A DNA stretch of 64,000 bases, from contig CM034100.1 of the NCBI GenBank assembly GCA_019914945.1, forward strand, positions 14,519,096 through 14,583,095, written 5' to 3'. The notes beneath the pieces are model-generated. The model was not told where the DNA came from and did not search any database. It saw only the letters and a program-made list of their open reading frames with translations. Below are positions 12,701 to 24,314 of this stretch, piece by piece (the stretch's first letter is position 1; every line of letters begins with the position of its first letter). Position numbers and translations under genes: made by a program. The DNA is from Typha latifolia (lineage: Eukaryota; Streptophyta; Magnoliopsida; Poales; Typhaceae).

Positions 12701-15700
12701 CACTCATCAGGTATTAGCAATAGCCAGTTCTCAAAATTAAAAAACGCACAATATACTCTAAAAGAGATGTAGGACACTAGGGCATACATTTTTCTGAGAG
12801 ATAATTTCAGATACATGAACAGATGGCCAAGAGAATGTTGTTTAATCATTACAGTTGCAAATAATGTGGACAATAGCAAATAAGATCTTTGGAAAAACAG
12901 TGAATTTTACATAAATAATAATTCTATAATGCCCAGTAGAAACAAAAAATCCTCTTCAAGCAAAATGAGAGCTTGCACTCATCTGGTATTAGCAATAGCC
13001 AGTTCTCAAAATAGTAAAACGCACAATATACTCTGCAAGAGATGTAGCACACTAGGGCATACATTTTTCTGAGCGATAATTTCAGATACATGAACAGATG
13101 GCCAAGATAATATTGTTTAATCATTACAGTTGAAAATAATGTGGACGATAGCAAATAAGATCTTTGGAAAAACAATGAATTTTACATAAATAATAATTCT
13201 ACAATGCCCAGTAGAAACAAAATATCCTCTTCGAGCAAATAGACAAGATAATAGTTTGCGCTGACCACACATATGCAATAAATGTGTACCTCTTGAGGAT
13301 GATGGAGAGACAGTTTTATCACATCTGGATGCCAAGACTCGCCTGGTGTAACTGGAATCCTATGAAATGTGGCACCAAATAGTGACTCAACCAAGAGTTT
13401 CAAGCCCTCAAGACATTGGTACAAGGGGAAGTATGATGCAATAATCTGTTGGAGACAAGAAGAACGAAACTTATGCACAAGAATGGAAAATAACACCTAT
13501 GAGAGAGAAAATTCATTAGAAACAAATAGTGGGATCAATGATGGGCGTGTCGCAGGCACGGCCCGTGCCGACCGTCGGTCGACACGGCACTTACCGGCCA
13601 TGTCGTAAGAAAAGGAGAGAAAAATGTAACACCTTCGCCGTCGCAGCTCACCTTCACCGTCGTAGCTCACCTTCGCCTGAGCTCGTGTCGGGTGCCCTAG
13701 CCCAAGGGAGGGGAAGAAAGAGATCGAGAGAGAGAGAGAGAGAGAGATGGTTTATCGGTTAAAACTTAAATTGTGGATCCGGATCCTCTCTCTCGATCTC
13801 TTTCTTCCCCTCCCTCGGGCTAGGGCACCCGACACGCAAGCTTGGGCGACAGCAAAGGCGAGCGGCGAGCTCAACGACGAAGTTGATGGCGAAGCTATTA
13901 GGAGGGGTGCCGTGCGGCACGCCCCGTGCCAGTTGGCATGGCCATCCATGAGTGGGATAACATGCATCCAGCTGAGTAAAAAACAGTTAACTTTTAGCCA
14001 AAAAGCAGCCACTCTTGAGTTCTGCCAACAGCAATAGTTTTTAAGTTAGAATAAGTTCTTTCTACTTTTCTATCTAAATAGTGAATACAGTCAAAGAACA
14101 AAAGAACTAAATGGAATCAATTTCACATTGCAGCATTTCTGAGAAGATCGAAAATAACATAAGTTACTAGAAGGGTGAACTATATATTAGCATTATAATA
14201 CCGAGGAGTCCAGATCATATGCCGAAGATTTCATCATTCCAGTGAAGTAAGCCTCATCCCATGGCTCTAAATCTGCAGTCTTTTCATTACACATTTGCCT
14301 CTTGAAATTCTTTATTGTCCTAAACTCCTACAGAAATGGTGAATATCAACAAAGAAAGAATCTGTGTTGGTGCCTACTGCAATATATGTCAGATAAATTT
14401 TAAAATGTGACTCAATATTTCAAACAAGCTATCTCTGTCATACCTCATTGGCTTTGTCTTTAATAGTCTTGCTTAAGTCAATAAGAAAGGATGTGACAAC
14501 ATCAACTGATGCGGCCATGTTGGGACGAATAGCAAAATCAGAATAAGACTTGCACTGCATTATCTACATGCATCACTTAGAATGTTAGAGAGCAAAAATT
14601 GGATCATTTTCTCAACAAAAGAGGAAAACAGAAGGATAAGACTTAACAAGCAGACCTTCAATATAAAAAGCAATATGCAAAAGAGATCATTACTCATTAA
14701 GCATTAATACTGAAAGCAATATATCAAAATCTCATTAGAAATTGCCATCTTTTTTCGTTATCCAGTAAATTTCAATACCTAGAGGTCTTAATGGGAGGGT
14801 TATTCCTGAGTTACTTCAGTCTAAATTGTAAACAGAAAGGTAAATTACTATTCATTAACTTGCCATTAGCTTCAACTGGAGCATTCCCATTGTCTGATTT
14901 TGCTTTGAGTGAGTGTGTGACACCAATTTCTAGAAGGTTAATGCCAGATATACCCAATCATTAAAAATTGTCAAATCTTTTTGAGCCTTTGCTTCTTTGA
15001 GTTGTCCTATGGTAACCTCATTTGGTTTACAACGGACGAGTTCGAGAAAAGATTGGTATATTATTTTATGGACATCAGATTAAGTGTTTAAGAATATCTC
15101 TGCTAAAAAAATAGAAGATTCCCCTTCACACATACAAGAACAATAATTATAAGAAATAAGGAGATAAGTATATAACAATCATTGTTTATAACTTCCAGAC
15201 GCATTTACGTTCGAAGCACAAACAAAAGGATATCTTGAACCTACTTCACATACATCTACATATCAATAGGTCGAACCATTGAAATATTTACTTGTGCAAG
15301 TTCATGACGAGTGCTTATAATCTCTTCGAGAACACCAAGATTTGCATGTGGTACAGAATTCCCCTTTATGTATGCTTGTCTTCTAACCTTTAAGAAGAAA
15401 AAAAGCATAAGTTTCTTATATCTTGGCAGCAAAAGAGAATAATTTTGATAACAAAAAGTACTAAAAGATTACAATATTAAAGTGAAAGAATGGAATATAA
15501 CAACTTCATTCTTTTCTTAAACATGCAGGCTGATAGAAATGATTGGATTTGTAAATAAATAACCGTAAACCTAGAGAAAAAACAGTAACCTAAATATCTA
15601 AGTAAAGAAGTTTCACATATAAATATGATATGTATTGCTTTGTAAATTAAAGCTATATGAGCAAAACAAAAGCTTTACTTAACCAGCATGGGACTTTTGC

Positions 15701-18700
15701 GTCATTTTTTGTGTATTTCTTTCCTTGAAATTTGGCAATATACTTAAATAGAAAGAAGTTAGTCTTCTTATAAATCCATTCTGCATCAAGAAGTTAGAAA
15801 CACATAAAGCAGAATAGGAGAAGAATGATATAAGAAGGTGAAGAATAAAACAAGGATGGCCGTGCCGATCGGCATGGGGCATGCCGGCGGCGTACCGGCA
15901 CGTGGCACAAGGGTGCCGCACGGCACCCCTCCTAACGCATCGCCACTCACCATCGACCTCGTTGCCGTCGCCACCGCCTGCCACCCGCCGCCCGCCGATC
16001 CGAACCCGCAACTTAAATTCGGGGGCTAGGGCACGAAGCAGGCGGCGACGGCAACGGCGACTACAATGGCAAAGGTGAATATCCCTTACCTCTTTCTCTC
16101 ATTCTCTTACGGCATGGCCGGCAAGTGCCGCGACGGCCCAAGGTCGGCACGGTCCGTACCTGTGCACGACCATTATTGGAATAAAATATGGTGGGTGGAT
16201 ATATGGGCCATGACCAAACTAATGATTATCTGGGCGAGAGGTACTCAACCTCTTAAATGCTGCCTATATTGATGGAATGGAAAGATAAGCTACACAACCT
16301 ACACTTGCAGAAGAACTAAAGAAGCATACTTCCTCTGATAATTTCTTACACAAAAGGATATAAACTTTTAAATTAAAATCAGAACGAAAAGGAGTTAAAC
16401 TAACAAGAATATATAAGAGCATAGTCCTTGGTCAAAATAACTTCCTGAATAAGGAAACGACAGCAAGTTACTTTATACTTCTTTAAAGTTACTTAGATAG
16501 TTAGATCTTGAAAGAGTCAAAGAATACCGAGATGCATGTCAGACAATCCAAAAAATGGCCACTGTCCACTACATAATACCAATAACATAGATCTCAATAT
16601 GTATTAAACTGTGTTAACCCAAACCACTACAGCAAGTTCAAAGAAGCAGGTTCAGGTGAGAAGAAGCTGAAGTCTCATTCAAGTGATACTATGATACTTA
16701 GGTTGGCATGATAATTTGGGCAGATCGCTTGGGGTCGAAGTCTTTATATGGCCTAGCCTACAATCTAACTATCCACTAAATTATCTTCAAATAACCTAAA
16801 GACAGTTTTGGCACATTCGGTGATGTCCCCAAGCAATGCCAGTGGCACAGAGAGTGGACTACTTCTTGCTTTAGTAGAGGGCGTACACTGCTCAAGTCTC
16901 CTATTACAACTTTCTAAATATTTGTTAATTTACCAATGTATAATTCTTCTTTTTCAAAATGTAACGGCAGCTTTTCATAGATATATATGGATTATAGACC
17001 CCTAAATAATATTAAGGTTGTGGAACCCACATAAACTGTAAACTTAGAAGAGTTTAATTGCTAAATTAATTTCCAACAGCTAAGACTGATCACTTCTCAC
17101 TCGACGGTTGCAGCCAGAAAATACAACGCAACATAATTTCCAACAGCTAAGAATGGTCAATTCTCACTCAATGGTTACAGTCAGAAAATATGGCATATAG
17201 TTGACTTCATAGGTAACATTATAGTAGATGAGATTGAATTTCAAAAAGTAATGTTCATGCACAAGAAAACAGGGAACAGATCCACATCAGGAATATTCAA
17301 TTATGGTACAAAAAAGATACTTTGTTAAATTCAAGACATTGTATTGTGAAAAATATATCAGAATCAGAATTCAATTGTTATTAATGTTACAAAGAAGAAG
17401 CTACCTCAGCATCTGAAACCCACTTCAACACTGAAGAAAGAGTACTTGAATCTGTAGGTACTCGAAGGCCCTTTTCTCGTTTGCTATCAGTTAGTTCTCT
17501 TGATTTCTCAGATGAATCAGGAATTGCCCGGTAGATGGGCTTAAAATGATGTTGCATATTCTTTGGAATACGTGAAGAGGGATATATATCAACAGATCCT
17601 GGGTCAATCATAATATTTTCATTGAACCTGATGAGAAAGAATAAGAAATAAGCTTAAAGGTAGTGGCAGGGCAGGTAGCTAACTTCCTTGACTGCTAACA
17701 ATTCAAGATATGCATTAAAAAAGGAAAGAAACATGATCTGAAGAAAGAAAAAGTGAAAGAAACAATACATTATCTGAATTAAACCTTTGAAAAAATAAAC
17801 GTCAAACTAAGTTTGTACTACGCTACTACTACTAACAGCAAAAATAAGTCATCTGGACTTAGACAGAAGCTGAGTTCGACAAAGCTCCTTTGCATTTCAA
17901 ATACAGGTTTAAATTTGACTGCAATTGTTGGACAAAGATTCGTATGAAAGTGCACTTGTGGCCTGAAGTCATACCAAATTCTTATTTCTACTAATCAATG
18001 TAACTTTTTTAGGATCTCCACAGAGGTCATTTTTTCTTCCTCTGAATTTTGCTAAGTGACACCTTGTTACACCCTCATTCTTATATCAAATACACAAACC
18101 TAGGTGCAAATCTACAGAACCCATCCTGATCCATTATCTCATGCAAAAATCTCCTCAAGTAATGACAAAATCCTCCATTTTCCTTCATTATCTTTCATCA
18201 AATTCATGCAAACTACAAGAGCTGCTGATATCTCCATCTAACATCTGCTTGGTTTTGCAACTTGGAACTCAGAAATATATTAAGCATCCTTTGTAAATCT
18301 TTTTTTAGTAATACTGTTTCTACTTTCTAGTAATATAGTAATACAGGTACTTAAATTGGCATCAACAGCTTTTTCCACATGATCATTTTTCTAGTACAAA
18401 TAAGCACAGAGAACAGAATCCAATCAGCATTATAAGCCATGAGGAAAACAATGTATACTAATTCAAAAGTTCTCATTTTTTGTACTTACTTTCTCCCCAG
18501 ATGAGCAATCTTGAGATTCAATTGATTAACTTGCTCCATCTTGTCTGCCACAATTGATAAAGAGGTAAGTTTAACACTATAACACCTGATATGCAAACAA
18601 AGGATATACTTGCATGGAATGTGGGATGAGTACCAGTAGGAAGATGGATGCCCCCCTTTTCAAAATCAACACGCAAGGTATAGGCTGCCCTTTGAGCTTC

Positions 18701-20024
18701 TTCTGTAAGCAGGACACCTTCAGTCTCAGCTTTAACTATTGCATTGTATAAACTAATATTTGTATTCAGAAACTGCAGACAGAAAATTCAGATGTGTAAA
18801 TTACATGCTTGCTTGCATACATTGGTAAAATCAGATTTAACAAAGTAAATGTGGCAGAATAGGAACTAATTGACATTAAGGAGTGAAGAAATTCACTCAA
18901 AGGTATAATGGTAAAGGAAGAAGCTTAATTGGCTCTCAATTTGAGTGTAAGCTACAATATCCCATACTATAATTGATATAACTTTACTGCAGAAAACTTC
19001 CTCAATACTTACATATTTAGTATATATGCGAAAAAAAAGACAGAGAGACAGAGACAGAGCATTTCTGCTTCTCAATTAACTGTATTATAAAACTTCACAC
19101 AAATGTGGGTTGAAAACCTCCAACATTGACCAAGGCCTAGAATAAGAGAACTTTGAAACTAAATGTCATCAGTATATCATATAAACTCGTATCCATAACT
19201 AGTCTCGTTTTAGGCAACACAAATTTTGTGGGAGTCCTGCACTTACGTCAACTCTTTCTCATAGGCATAAGCGTTTTATCAAAAAAAAAAAAAAAAAATT
19301 ATATACAAAACTATCAAAACATTAACATGCAGAAATAAGTGAAGAAAATGAATAAATTATACTGTTCGATCTAACTCACATGAAGATACTCGTAAATTCT
19401 CATTGATGCCTTGTCTGCTTCTTCCACGTACTCCCTACCACATAATAGTTGGGGAAAGAAAAATTCAGACCAACAACTTATCCACAAATGACCATTGCAA
19501 GGAAGAAATATATCATACAAATAGGAATCCACACCTGTCAGGGTGGGTGTTACGACATAGCTCCGCAGAATCGATCACCGAACAGACCTGGAAGCACAAC
19601 AAAACTCATCATTTGATTTCCCCCGCCCCGAGCCAAGAACAAATTTAGTCTAATAGTAGATCGCAGAATTCCATACAGTGTCCGAGATCTCGTCCATAGC
19701 ACGGATGATTTCCATGGAAGGAGGCAGTTGCGAGACGTAGGAGACGAGCTCATTGGACCTAAAAGAACGAGGCAAAGATTTCAAGAATCTCGAGGAAAAA
19801 AATCATGTACTCCATTCGGGAGAGAAAGAGGAGTACCTCTCGATGGCCTCGTCGACGAACCTTCGGAAACCCTTGCCCGTCTTCAAGACCGGAAAGCCGT
19901 ATAGGCCGGTGTCAGCAACGCCGGCGGCAGCGGAAGTGGAGACATCGAAGCAACTCCGGCTGGATAAGGCGGCGGCGGCGGCGGCGGATGCGGCGCGGCG
20001 GAGTCTTAGGGCACGAGATAACAT
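6758..20024 (-). CDS. MIP: Mitochondrial intermediate peptidase (M3 metallopeptidase), 17 exons
   Basis: Removes a short N-terminal peptide from imported mitochondrial precursors after the main processing cut. Exons (high to low): 19837-20024, 19677-19758, 19535-19587, 19380-19434, 18634-18772, 18490-18544, 17405-17627, 15292-15387, 14444-14563, 14202-14327, 13290-13445, 10316-10432, 8557-8682, 8407-8474, 7442-7577, 7114-7279, 6758-6996. They join to 2145 nt, 714 residues, close to the plant family. An Arg/Ala-rich targeting start (MLSRALRLRRAAS) precedes GLYGFPVLKTGKGF. The zinc motif HEFGH is at about 499-503, with the third ligand Glu near 528 (DVAETPSNLFE). The chain ends in CKEMGL. Another in-frame ATG at 20066 would add 14 residues (MADLLLPSSS). 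All borders are GT-AG. Exon 9 could start at 14554 instead, losing three residues; homology favours 14563. Introns hold several transposons. Confidence 0.96.
11447..12380. mobile_element. Degenerate MITE-like element in a MIP intron, carrying a nested insertion
   Basis: The left end reads GGCCTCGTTTACTT and the inverted right end ACCCCGTTCACTT, a match at 10 of 13 positions, and the trinucleotide CTA flanks both sides. The interior is AT-rich and non-coding. Terminal GGCC-TCGTTT motifs and 3-bp duplications are seen in Harbinger/Tourist-like MITEs, but the ends are eroded, so class is tentative. It lies in the 2.9-kb intron between MIP exons 11 and 12. Confidence 0.55.
11673..12189. mobile_element. 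Nested hAT-like non-autonomous element (TAGGGGT ends)
   Basis: Begins TAGGGGTTAAAATGGGTTAG and ends in the inverted counterpart (complement TAGGGGTGAAAACAGATTAG). It is flanked by TATAAAGT at 11665-11672 and TATAAAAT at 12190-12197, an 8-bp duplication with one mismatch. Eight-bp duplications and these ends fit the hAT superfamily. The interior is AT-rich with repeated ATTCGTTTAAAATTCGATC units and has no transposase. It sits inside the older element at 11447-12380. Confidence 0.72.
12683..13239. repeat. Tandem duplication, two ~275-bp units, in a MIP intron
   Basis: Unit 1 (12683-12957) and unit 2 (12958-13239) are near-identical over their whole length, both starting AAGCAAAATGAGAGCTTGC and both containing CCAGTTCTCAAAAT and GATCTTTGGAAAAACA. 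The pair lies just downstream, on the coding strand, of MIP exon 11. The matching short open frames in both units are a by-product of the duplication. Confidence 0.9.
13536..13950. mobile_element. GC-rich hAT-like element, copy 1, in MIP intron 10
   Basis: Ends CAATGATGG and CCATCCATG are imperfect inverted repeats. The exact 8-bp duplication AGTGGGAT flanks it at 13528-13535 and 13951-13958, which fixes both borders and points to the hAT superfamily. It is strikingly GC-rich against its AT-rich intron, has repeated GTGCCG/CGGCAC words near both ends, and contains a large hairpin. No transposase is present. Copies 2 and 3 are at 15851-16178 and 33431-34145. Confidence 0.88.
13685..13835. repeat. 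Long near-perfect inverted repeat (hairpin) inside copy 1
   Basis: Arms 13685-13734 and 13786-13835 are complementary over about 50 bp with a single mismatch, starting GTGTCGGGTGCCCTAGCCC on the left arm. The roughly 50-bp loop holds part of a GA run and GGATCCGGATCC. A transcript crossing it, such as the MIP precursor, would fold into a stable hairpin. Confidence 0.93.
15851..16178. mobile_element. GC-rich hAT-like element, copy 2, in MIP intron 7
   Basis: Starts CAAGGATGGCCGTGCCG and ends GCACGACCATTATTG. The exact 8-bp duplication GAATAAAA lies at 15843-15850 and 16179-16186. It is related to copy 1 in the opposite orientation: its left end matches the complement of copy 1's right end and vice versa. 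The interior has GTGCCGCACGGCACCCCTCC, also found inverted in copy 1. It lacks the long hairpin and codes for nothing recognisable. Confidence 0.9.
17068..17201. repeat. 67-bp tandem duplication in MIP intron 7
   Basis: AATTTCCAACAGCTAAG starts at 17068 and again at 17135. The two units stay similar through CAGAAAATA with scattered substitutions, so it is an older local duplication. Confidence 0.85.
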
Positions 20025-20066
20025 CTTTGAGCGTTGGGAAGAGGAGGGAAGGAGAAGGTCGGCCAT

Positions 20067-20826
20067 TTCTTTTGGACGAGGACGTTGTCGGGTCGGACGA
20101 GACCCGAACAAGATCCGAAATTATTATCGAGCCGGATCCTAGTACCAATGTATCATTATTCATTACTCATTAAGCCATCGTGATAAAATTTTGGGGCTTG
20201 GACTCAATTTTTTTTCTAGCTTATTTATCAACAAGCTGTTTATTAGAGTTAATTATCTAGATATTATTATATGATTGTTCCTCTTTTTTCATCTTTGTTT
20301 TATAAATTTTCATCAAACAACATTCCTATATCATCTAAGTATCGAGAGCTAATTTAACCAACTTCTTTGGCATCTCAGTCAGTTGTTGGTTTGTTCTCAG
20401 CAGCAAAAATATAGAATTATAGATAGATCCATTGCATGTTGGATGTAAGTGATCACAAAGTGGCTAAGTAATAACACTAAGAATGCACATATATATATAT
20501 ATATATACATAACAGCAACAGGATACATGAACATAAAACAGTATGTTAATACTACTGGAGAGGATGAAAGCAAATCTTATGCCGGCCGGAAAAAGGAGAG
20601 TCTCAGGTGGGCCCTTCCAATTGCACACTTATATTTATCTGTTTCTTGATTTAGTTACGTAATTCATATTTTTCTTTATATTTATCTGGTTCATTCCAAC
20701 TGGGTCCCTGGGTGGCCAAGGGCCGGCTCTGCTGATCATATCATGAATCCATTACTTATATATTACCTATCTATTTATCCATTTTTTTTCTTTAAAAGAG
20801 AAAGAAATAGCTAGAGAAAGAGAGAG
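20067..20826. promoter_or_regulatory. Divergent promoter region between MIP and the plus-strand lipid-transfer gene
   Basis: The two genes start back to back with about 760 bp between them. A TA-rich run (20488-20508) and a TATA-like TTATATATTA near 20755-20765, about 65 bp before the ATG at 20827, are the only promoter-like marks seen. A purine-rich GA stretch runs directly into the lipid-transfer ATG. Confidence 0.45.
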
Positions 20827-21522
20827 ATGTATAACATGGCAGGCAAGAAGTGTGTGGCGGCGGCGGTAGTGGTAATAATAATGGCGGCGAGTGGAAGCAT
20901 GGCTCAGCCGCCACTGCCTATAGATTGCATCGCTGAGCTGACGCCATGCATACTTTCCTTAAACATCACGGCGCCGTCGGCGTTATGCTGTACAGCGCTG
21001 AATGATGTGCTCAAGAATCAACTCTCGTGCCTCTGCGCCGGCCTCAATGATCCCGCCGGCGTACTCGCCCTCAAGACGGCCCTCGAGCTCTTCACCGCTT
21101 GCAACATCACCGGCGTCTCCTCGGACCTCTGCGCCGCCAGTAACTAACTCTACTTTCTTGTAGATGGATATATTGATAGATTCTATATTTTTTTTTTTCG
21201 GCTTGATGATGAGAATTTAAATTAATTAGCCCGTGTTTCTTCTCTGGTTTCGGTGATCGAATACCCCAACTCCAGGTATGGTATGTATTGAAAAATGTTA
21301 GATCCAAATTAATCTGGGAAACTTTTTTACGTTTCATAAGCTTGGTGATGATTATATAATTGACTTGTTCTGAGGTGGATATAATTCTTCTTTAGATAGG
21401 GAAATGCATATGTTTCTAATTTAGTCGTTGCTATATTAATAATATGGAACAAATGAGAGATGATCAAAAGATGATCTAGTTTTTGTTAGCTAAAATGAAT
21501 GATGTGTTGCACTTTATTGTTC

Positions 21523-21602
<80 letters not shown>

Positions 21603-22405
21603 AAGTTTTGAGTGTTGTGCTTAAAGTGGGAAAAGCTTTTTACTGTGGTTTATGATAGTTATATCACAACATTCTTTGTAACATAATATGCTATTCTAGA
21701 AATATTTCAAGGTTACCGAGAGAAATATCTTAGTCCATAAATCTTTTCTTTCTTAGGAAGCAAGTCTCTTCATAAACAATGGGGTTGCTATTTAATAGAT
21801 TCATCACTAGAACAATATATAAAGTTTAAACCAATTGCAACCCATTTTCTAGAAAAATGGATTGACTTGACCTTTGATTATATATCTTTGAGAACTCTAC
21901 TGAATGGCTTAATGATCCTAGTGCGTATTCTCCATTGCAAATTTGGATACAGTTTAGCTTAGGTTAATTATTCGAGCTCACTAACTAATTTGTTACCTCG
22001 TTTTTAGTTTCCTTTTGCTTGGCATAACATTCTCTTGTTTCAATGATTGATGTTTACAGATGGAGCTCCTCCTCCTCCTCCTCCTCCTACTACTACTGTT
22101 GATCCAAATTTAGGTATTAATTGTTTTCTTAACAAAATTGCAATTATATAATTTGGCATTTAACATATACTATCAAATAAGATTATATATATATATATAT
22201 ATATATATACATCGAAATGATATTTTATAATAATTAATGTCCATAATAAATTATATAAAATTGAAGATGTTTATTAACTATCTTTTGAGGCTTGAGAATT
22301 TTCCTTTGTCATTATTCTGCAGCTCCTCCACCGAAGGATAAAAATACTGCACACAAAACCACTTGGATTGGAGTGTCCACCTTCTTCTGCTTGCTTTTAA
22401 TCTGA
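20827..22405 (+). CDS. GPI-anchored non-specific lipid-transfer protein, 3 exons
   Basis: Exons 20827-21139, 22060-22113 and 22323-22405 join in phase 1-1 to 450 nt, 149 residues. A signal peptide (about 1-27, ending GSMA) is followed by a complete eight-cysteine lipid-transfer fold: DC, TPC, LCC, SCLC, TAC, DLC. Exon 2 gives a short Pro/Thr linker (seven prolines then TTTVDPNL). Exon 3 gives a hydrophobic tail (WIGVSTFFCLLLI) typical of a GPI-attachment signal. LTPG proteins carry cuticular or other lipids at the outer plasma membrane or wall; the specific lipid is unknown. A paralogue lies in opposite orientation at 25333-26750. The former second exon of the paralogue seems decayed here: the remnant at 21230-21275 would be 46 bp and break the frame. 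Confidence 0.93.
21525..21600. repeat. (GA)n microsatellite in intron 1 of the lipid-transfer gene
   Basis: About 37 uninterrupted GA units, the longest dinucleotide run in the window. A TA run also lies at about 22184-22208 in the same intron-rich stretch. Confidence 0.97.
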
Positions 22406-23235
22406 TGGTCCATCATGCAATTAAAGTATACATGTTATCATGTTAGTACTAAATCAGAATAGTTATTTCATGAAATTGGAGTTATGATGCTGGTATAGAA
22501 GTTCCTTATTGTCTTTTTTATTTATTTGATCTTTAACGAGGAATGTTTTATATTATAGTATATATATATATATATGTGTGTGTGTGTTGAGATGCATTAA
22601 ACTCAGACATTGCTCTCATTTTTTTGGTAAAAAAAGTCACAGTACTACTTAAAAAAAGCAAAAATGCATCATGTATCTAAGCAGATATCTAACGTATACA
22701 GTAAGAAAATTAAATGAGAGGAAATATTGTCCACATAGATAGAAGTAAAATCTTGAAATAGTTCATTAAGAAACATCCTTCATTTTTAAGATGGTCCTTG
22801 TAATAAAATTATCATATCAAAATATAGATCCATATTCATACTAGTGTACTATTCTCACAAAAGCAAACCATATCTTGTTTCTTTAATATATACAGAATGA
22901 GTTATGAGTTTGTAGATTAGTCATATCTTAGAAGAAAAAAAAAACTAATTAATTTTTCTGATACATAGTTGAATACCTGAGCCAATTATCAGTTTGAATC
23001 TATAAAACCTATCACGAGACGATGCATCCTACCATTGTACTGCAATAGTGTTGCCAGAAAAGCTACGACGTTCCTTTGAAATAATCATTATCGTTCATTT
23101 CTCTTGCCTGTTATGTAATAATTAATGATGTAAATTGATTCTACTCTATAAGTCCCCATTTTGAGCTCTCTTTTTCCATCTAAAGAGAGCAGTCTTTGAG
23201 CTATTCAGCAATATTTGTAATAAAAAGAGGTTTTG

Positions 23236-23275
<40 letters not shown>

Positions 23276-23384
23276 GAATCAATCAATCAATCTGATAGAG
23301 AGCATTAAATTTTGTTATTATATGTTTAAATTAATGCTAGATATGGTTGCAAAAAATCCGAGGAAGATAACAACGAAAAATTAA
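22406..23384. other. Shared 3' region between the tail-to-tail lipid-transfer genes
   Basis: Bases just after the stop at 22405 (for example CATGTTATCATGTTAGTAC and GTTATGATGCTGGTAT) match the complement of the region after the minus-strand paralogue's stop (about 25240-25330). The inverted duplication therefore extends past the coding part. Further right are a TA/TG run near 22557-22585 and a (CT)n run at 23238-23272; no gene is visible. Confidence 0.55.
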
Positions 23385-23850
23385 TACCTGAAGTTTCATG
23401 AGCTCTAAGTCATTGAAAATAAAAGATTGTGTTAGGACTTAGGTAGAAGCAAATAGAACATGCAAAATAGAAAGGAAGCTGAAAATGAGGCAACTAATTA
23501 AAGAAAGATAGCAAAGCTAATGGTAAAATAATTATTTGACATTTTTTTATTAATAATGTCTTATCATTAGAGATATTTGACAGTCAAAAAGTCATATGTG
23601 AAAATATGTAGATTTATAGTTTAGGAAGTCTCGATGATGAACCCTTAATCAAATGGAGAAGACCAAGATTAATTCATAATTAGGATTATTTTAGAGATAG
23701 AAGGGAATTGATCAGCTCTTAGTAATGTGTCTTCATCGCAACAAATAGATTAATTACAGCAAAAGAGAAGTCGAATTAATCCAACCTAACGTCCAAATTC
23801 CAATCACGGCCTGTGGAAGCCGCAGCTGGTAAGTAAGGTTATTTGCTTAA
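23385..23850 (-). pseudogene. Relict piece of a lipid-transfer gene copy
   Basis: About 23395-23500 resembles the exon 3 donor and adjoining intron of the minus-strand LTPG gene (about 25660-25800): both share ATTGAAA-AAAAGA-TGTGTTAG, CATGCAAAAT and AAAATGAGG in order. About 23640-23850 resembles the upstream region of that gene (about 27090-27240), including GAAGT(C/T)GAA followed by TCCAACCT and CAGCTGGT. No eight-cysteine exon lies between. This looks like an internally deleted third copy in the same orientation. Confidence 0.55.
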
Positions 23851-24314
23851 TTTTAATCGAATTAAACGACATGCATCTCAACATACCATTGTTATCGTAA
23901 TCCTAATCCAATACTAGAATGATCGTCAAGATTAGCATTATAATATCTATCTTGGCTTAAAGCTTAAGTCATAATAATAATTATTATTATTTTATTAAAG
24001 TGAGACACTATATTAAACTCCACTTTTTAGTTATCAAACACACATCCTAACTGACCACCAATGGTCACTCAATCAATCTCCAATTTTAACTTTCTTAATT
24101 ACAGGTGCCGAGACCATGACAGTCCATGGATTTTGCTACATCACCGAATTGAAATAGTTTATCTCAAATATGAGAATATATCACACCTCAAATACATTAC
24201 ACAGTATACTAATACACCTCATTATTAAAGATCAAATACATGGCGTAATTATATCTGCAGATCGAACATCACAAAAATCCCTAAACAAAACAAACTAATC
24301 CTTCTTGTCTATTT

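Noticed and set aside
12643..13175. Two similar small minus-strand proteins that looked like a gene pair
   Set aside because: They come from the intronic 275-bp tandem duplication; similarity is as strong outside the frame as inside, so no coding constraint is seen.
13529..14037. Overlapping open frames on both strands near 13.5-14.0 kb
   Set aside because: They lie within a GC-rich transposon and its hairpin inside a MIP intron; low-complexity Arg/Ser/Ala sequence with no family features.
20067..20111. Longer MIP start at 20111
   Set aside because: The codon is TTG. In-frame ATGs exist at 20066 and 20024; the latter gives the better mitochondrial presequence.
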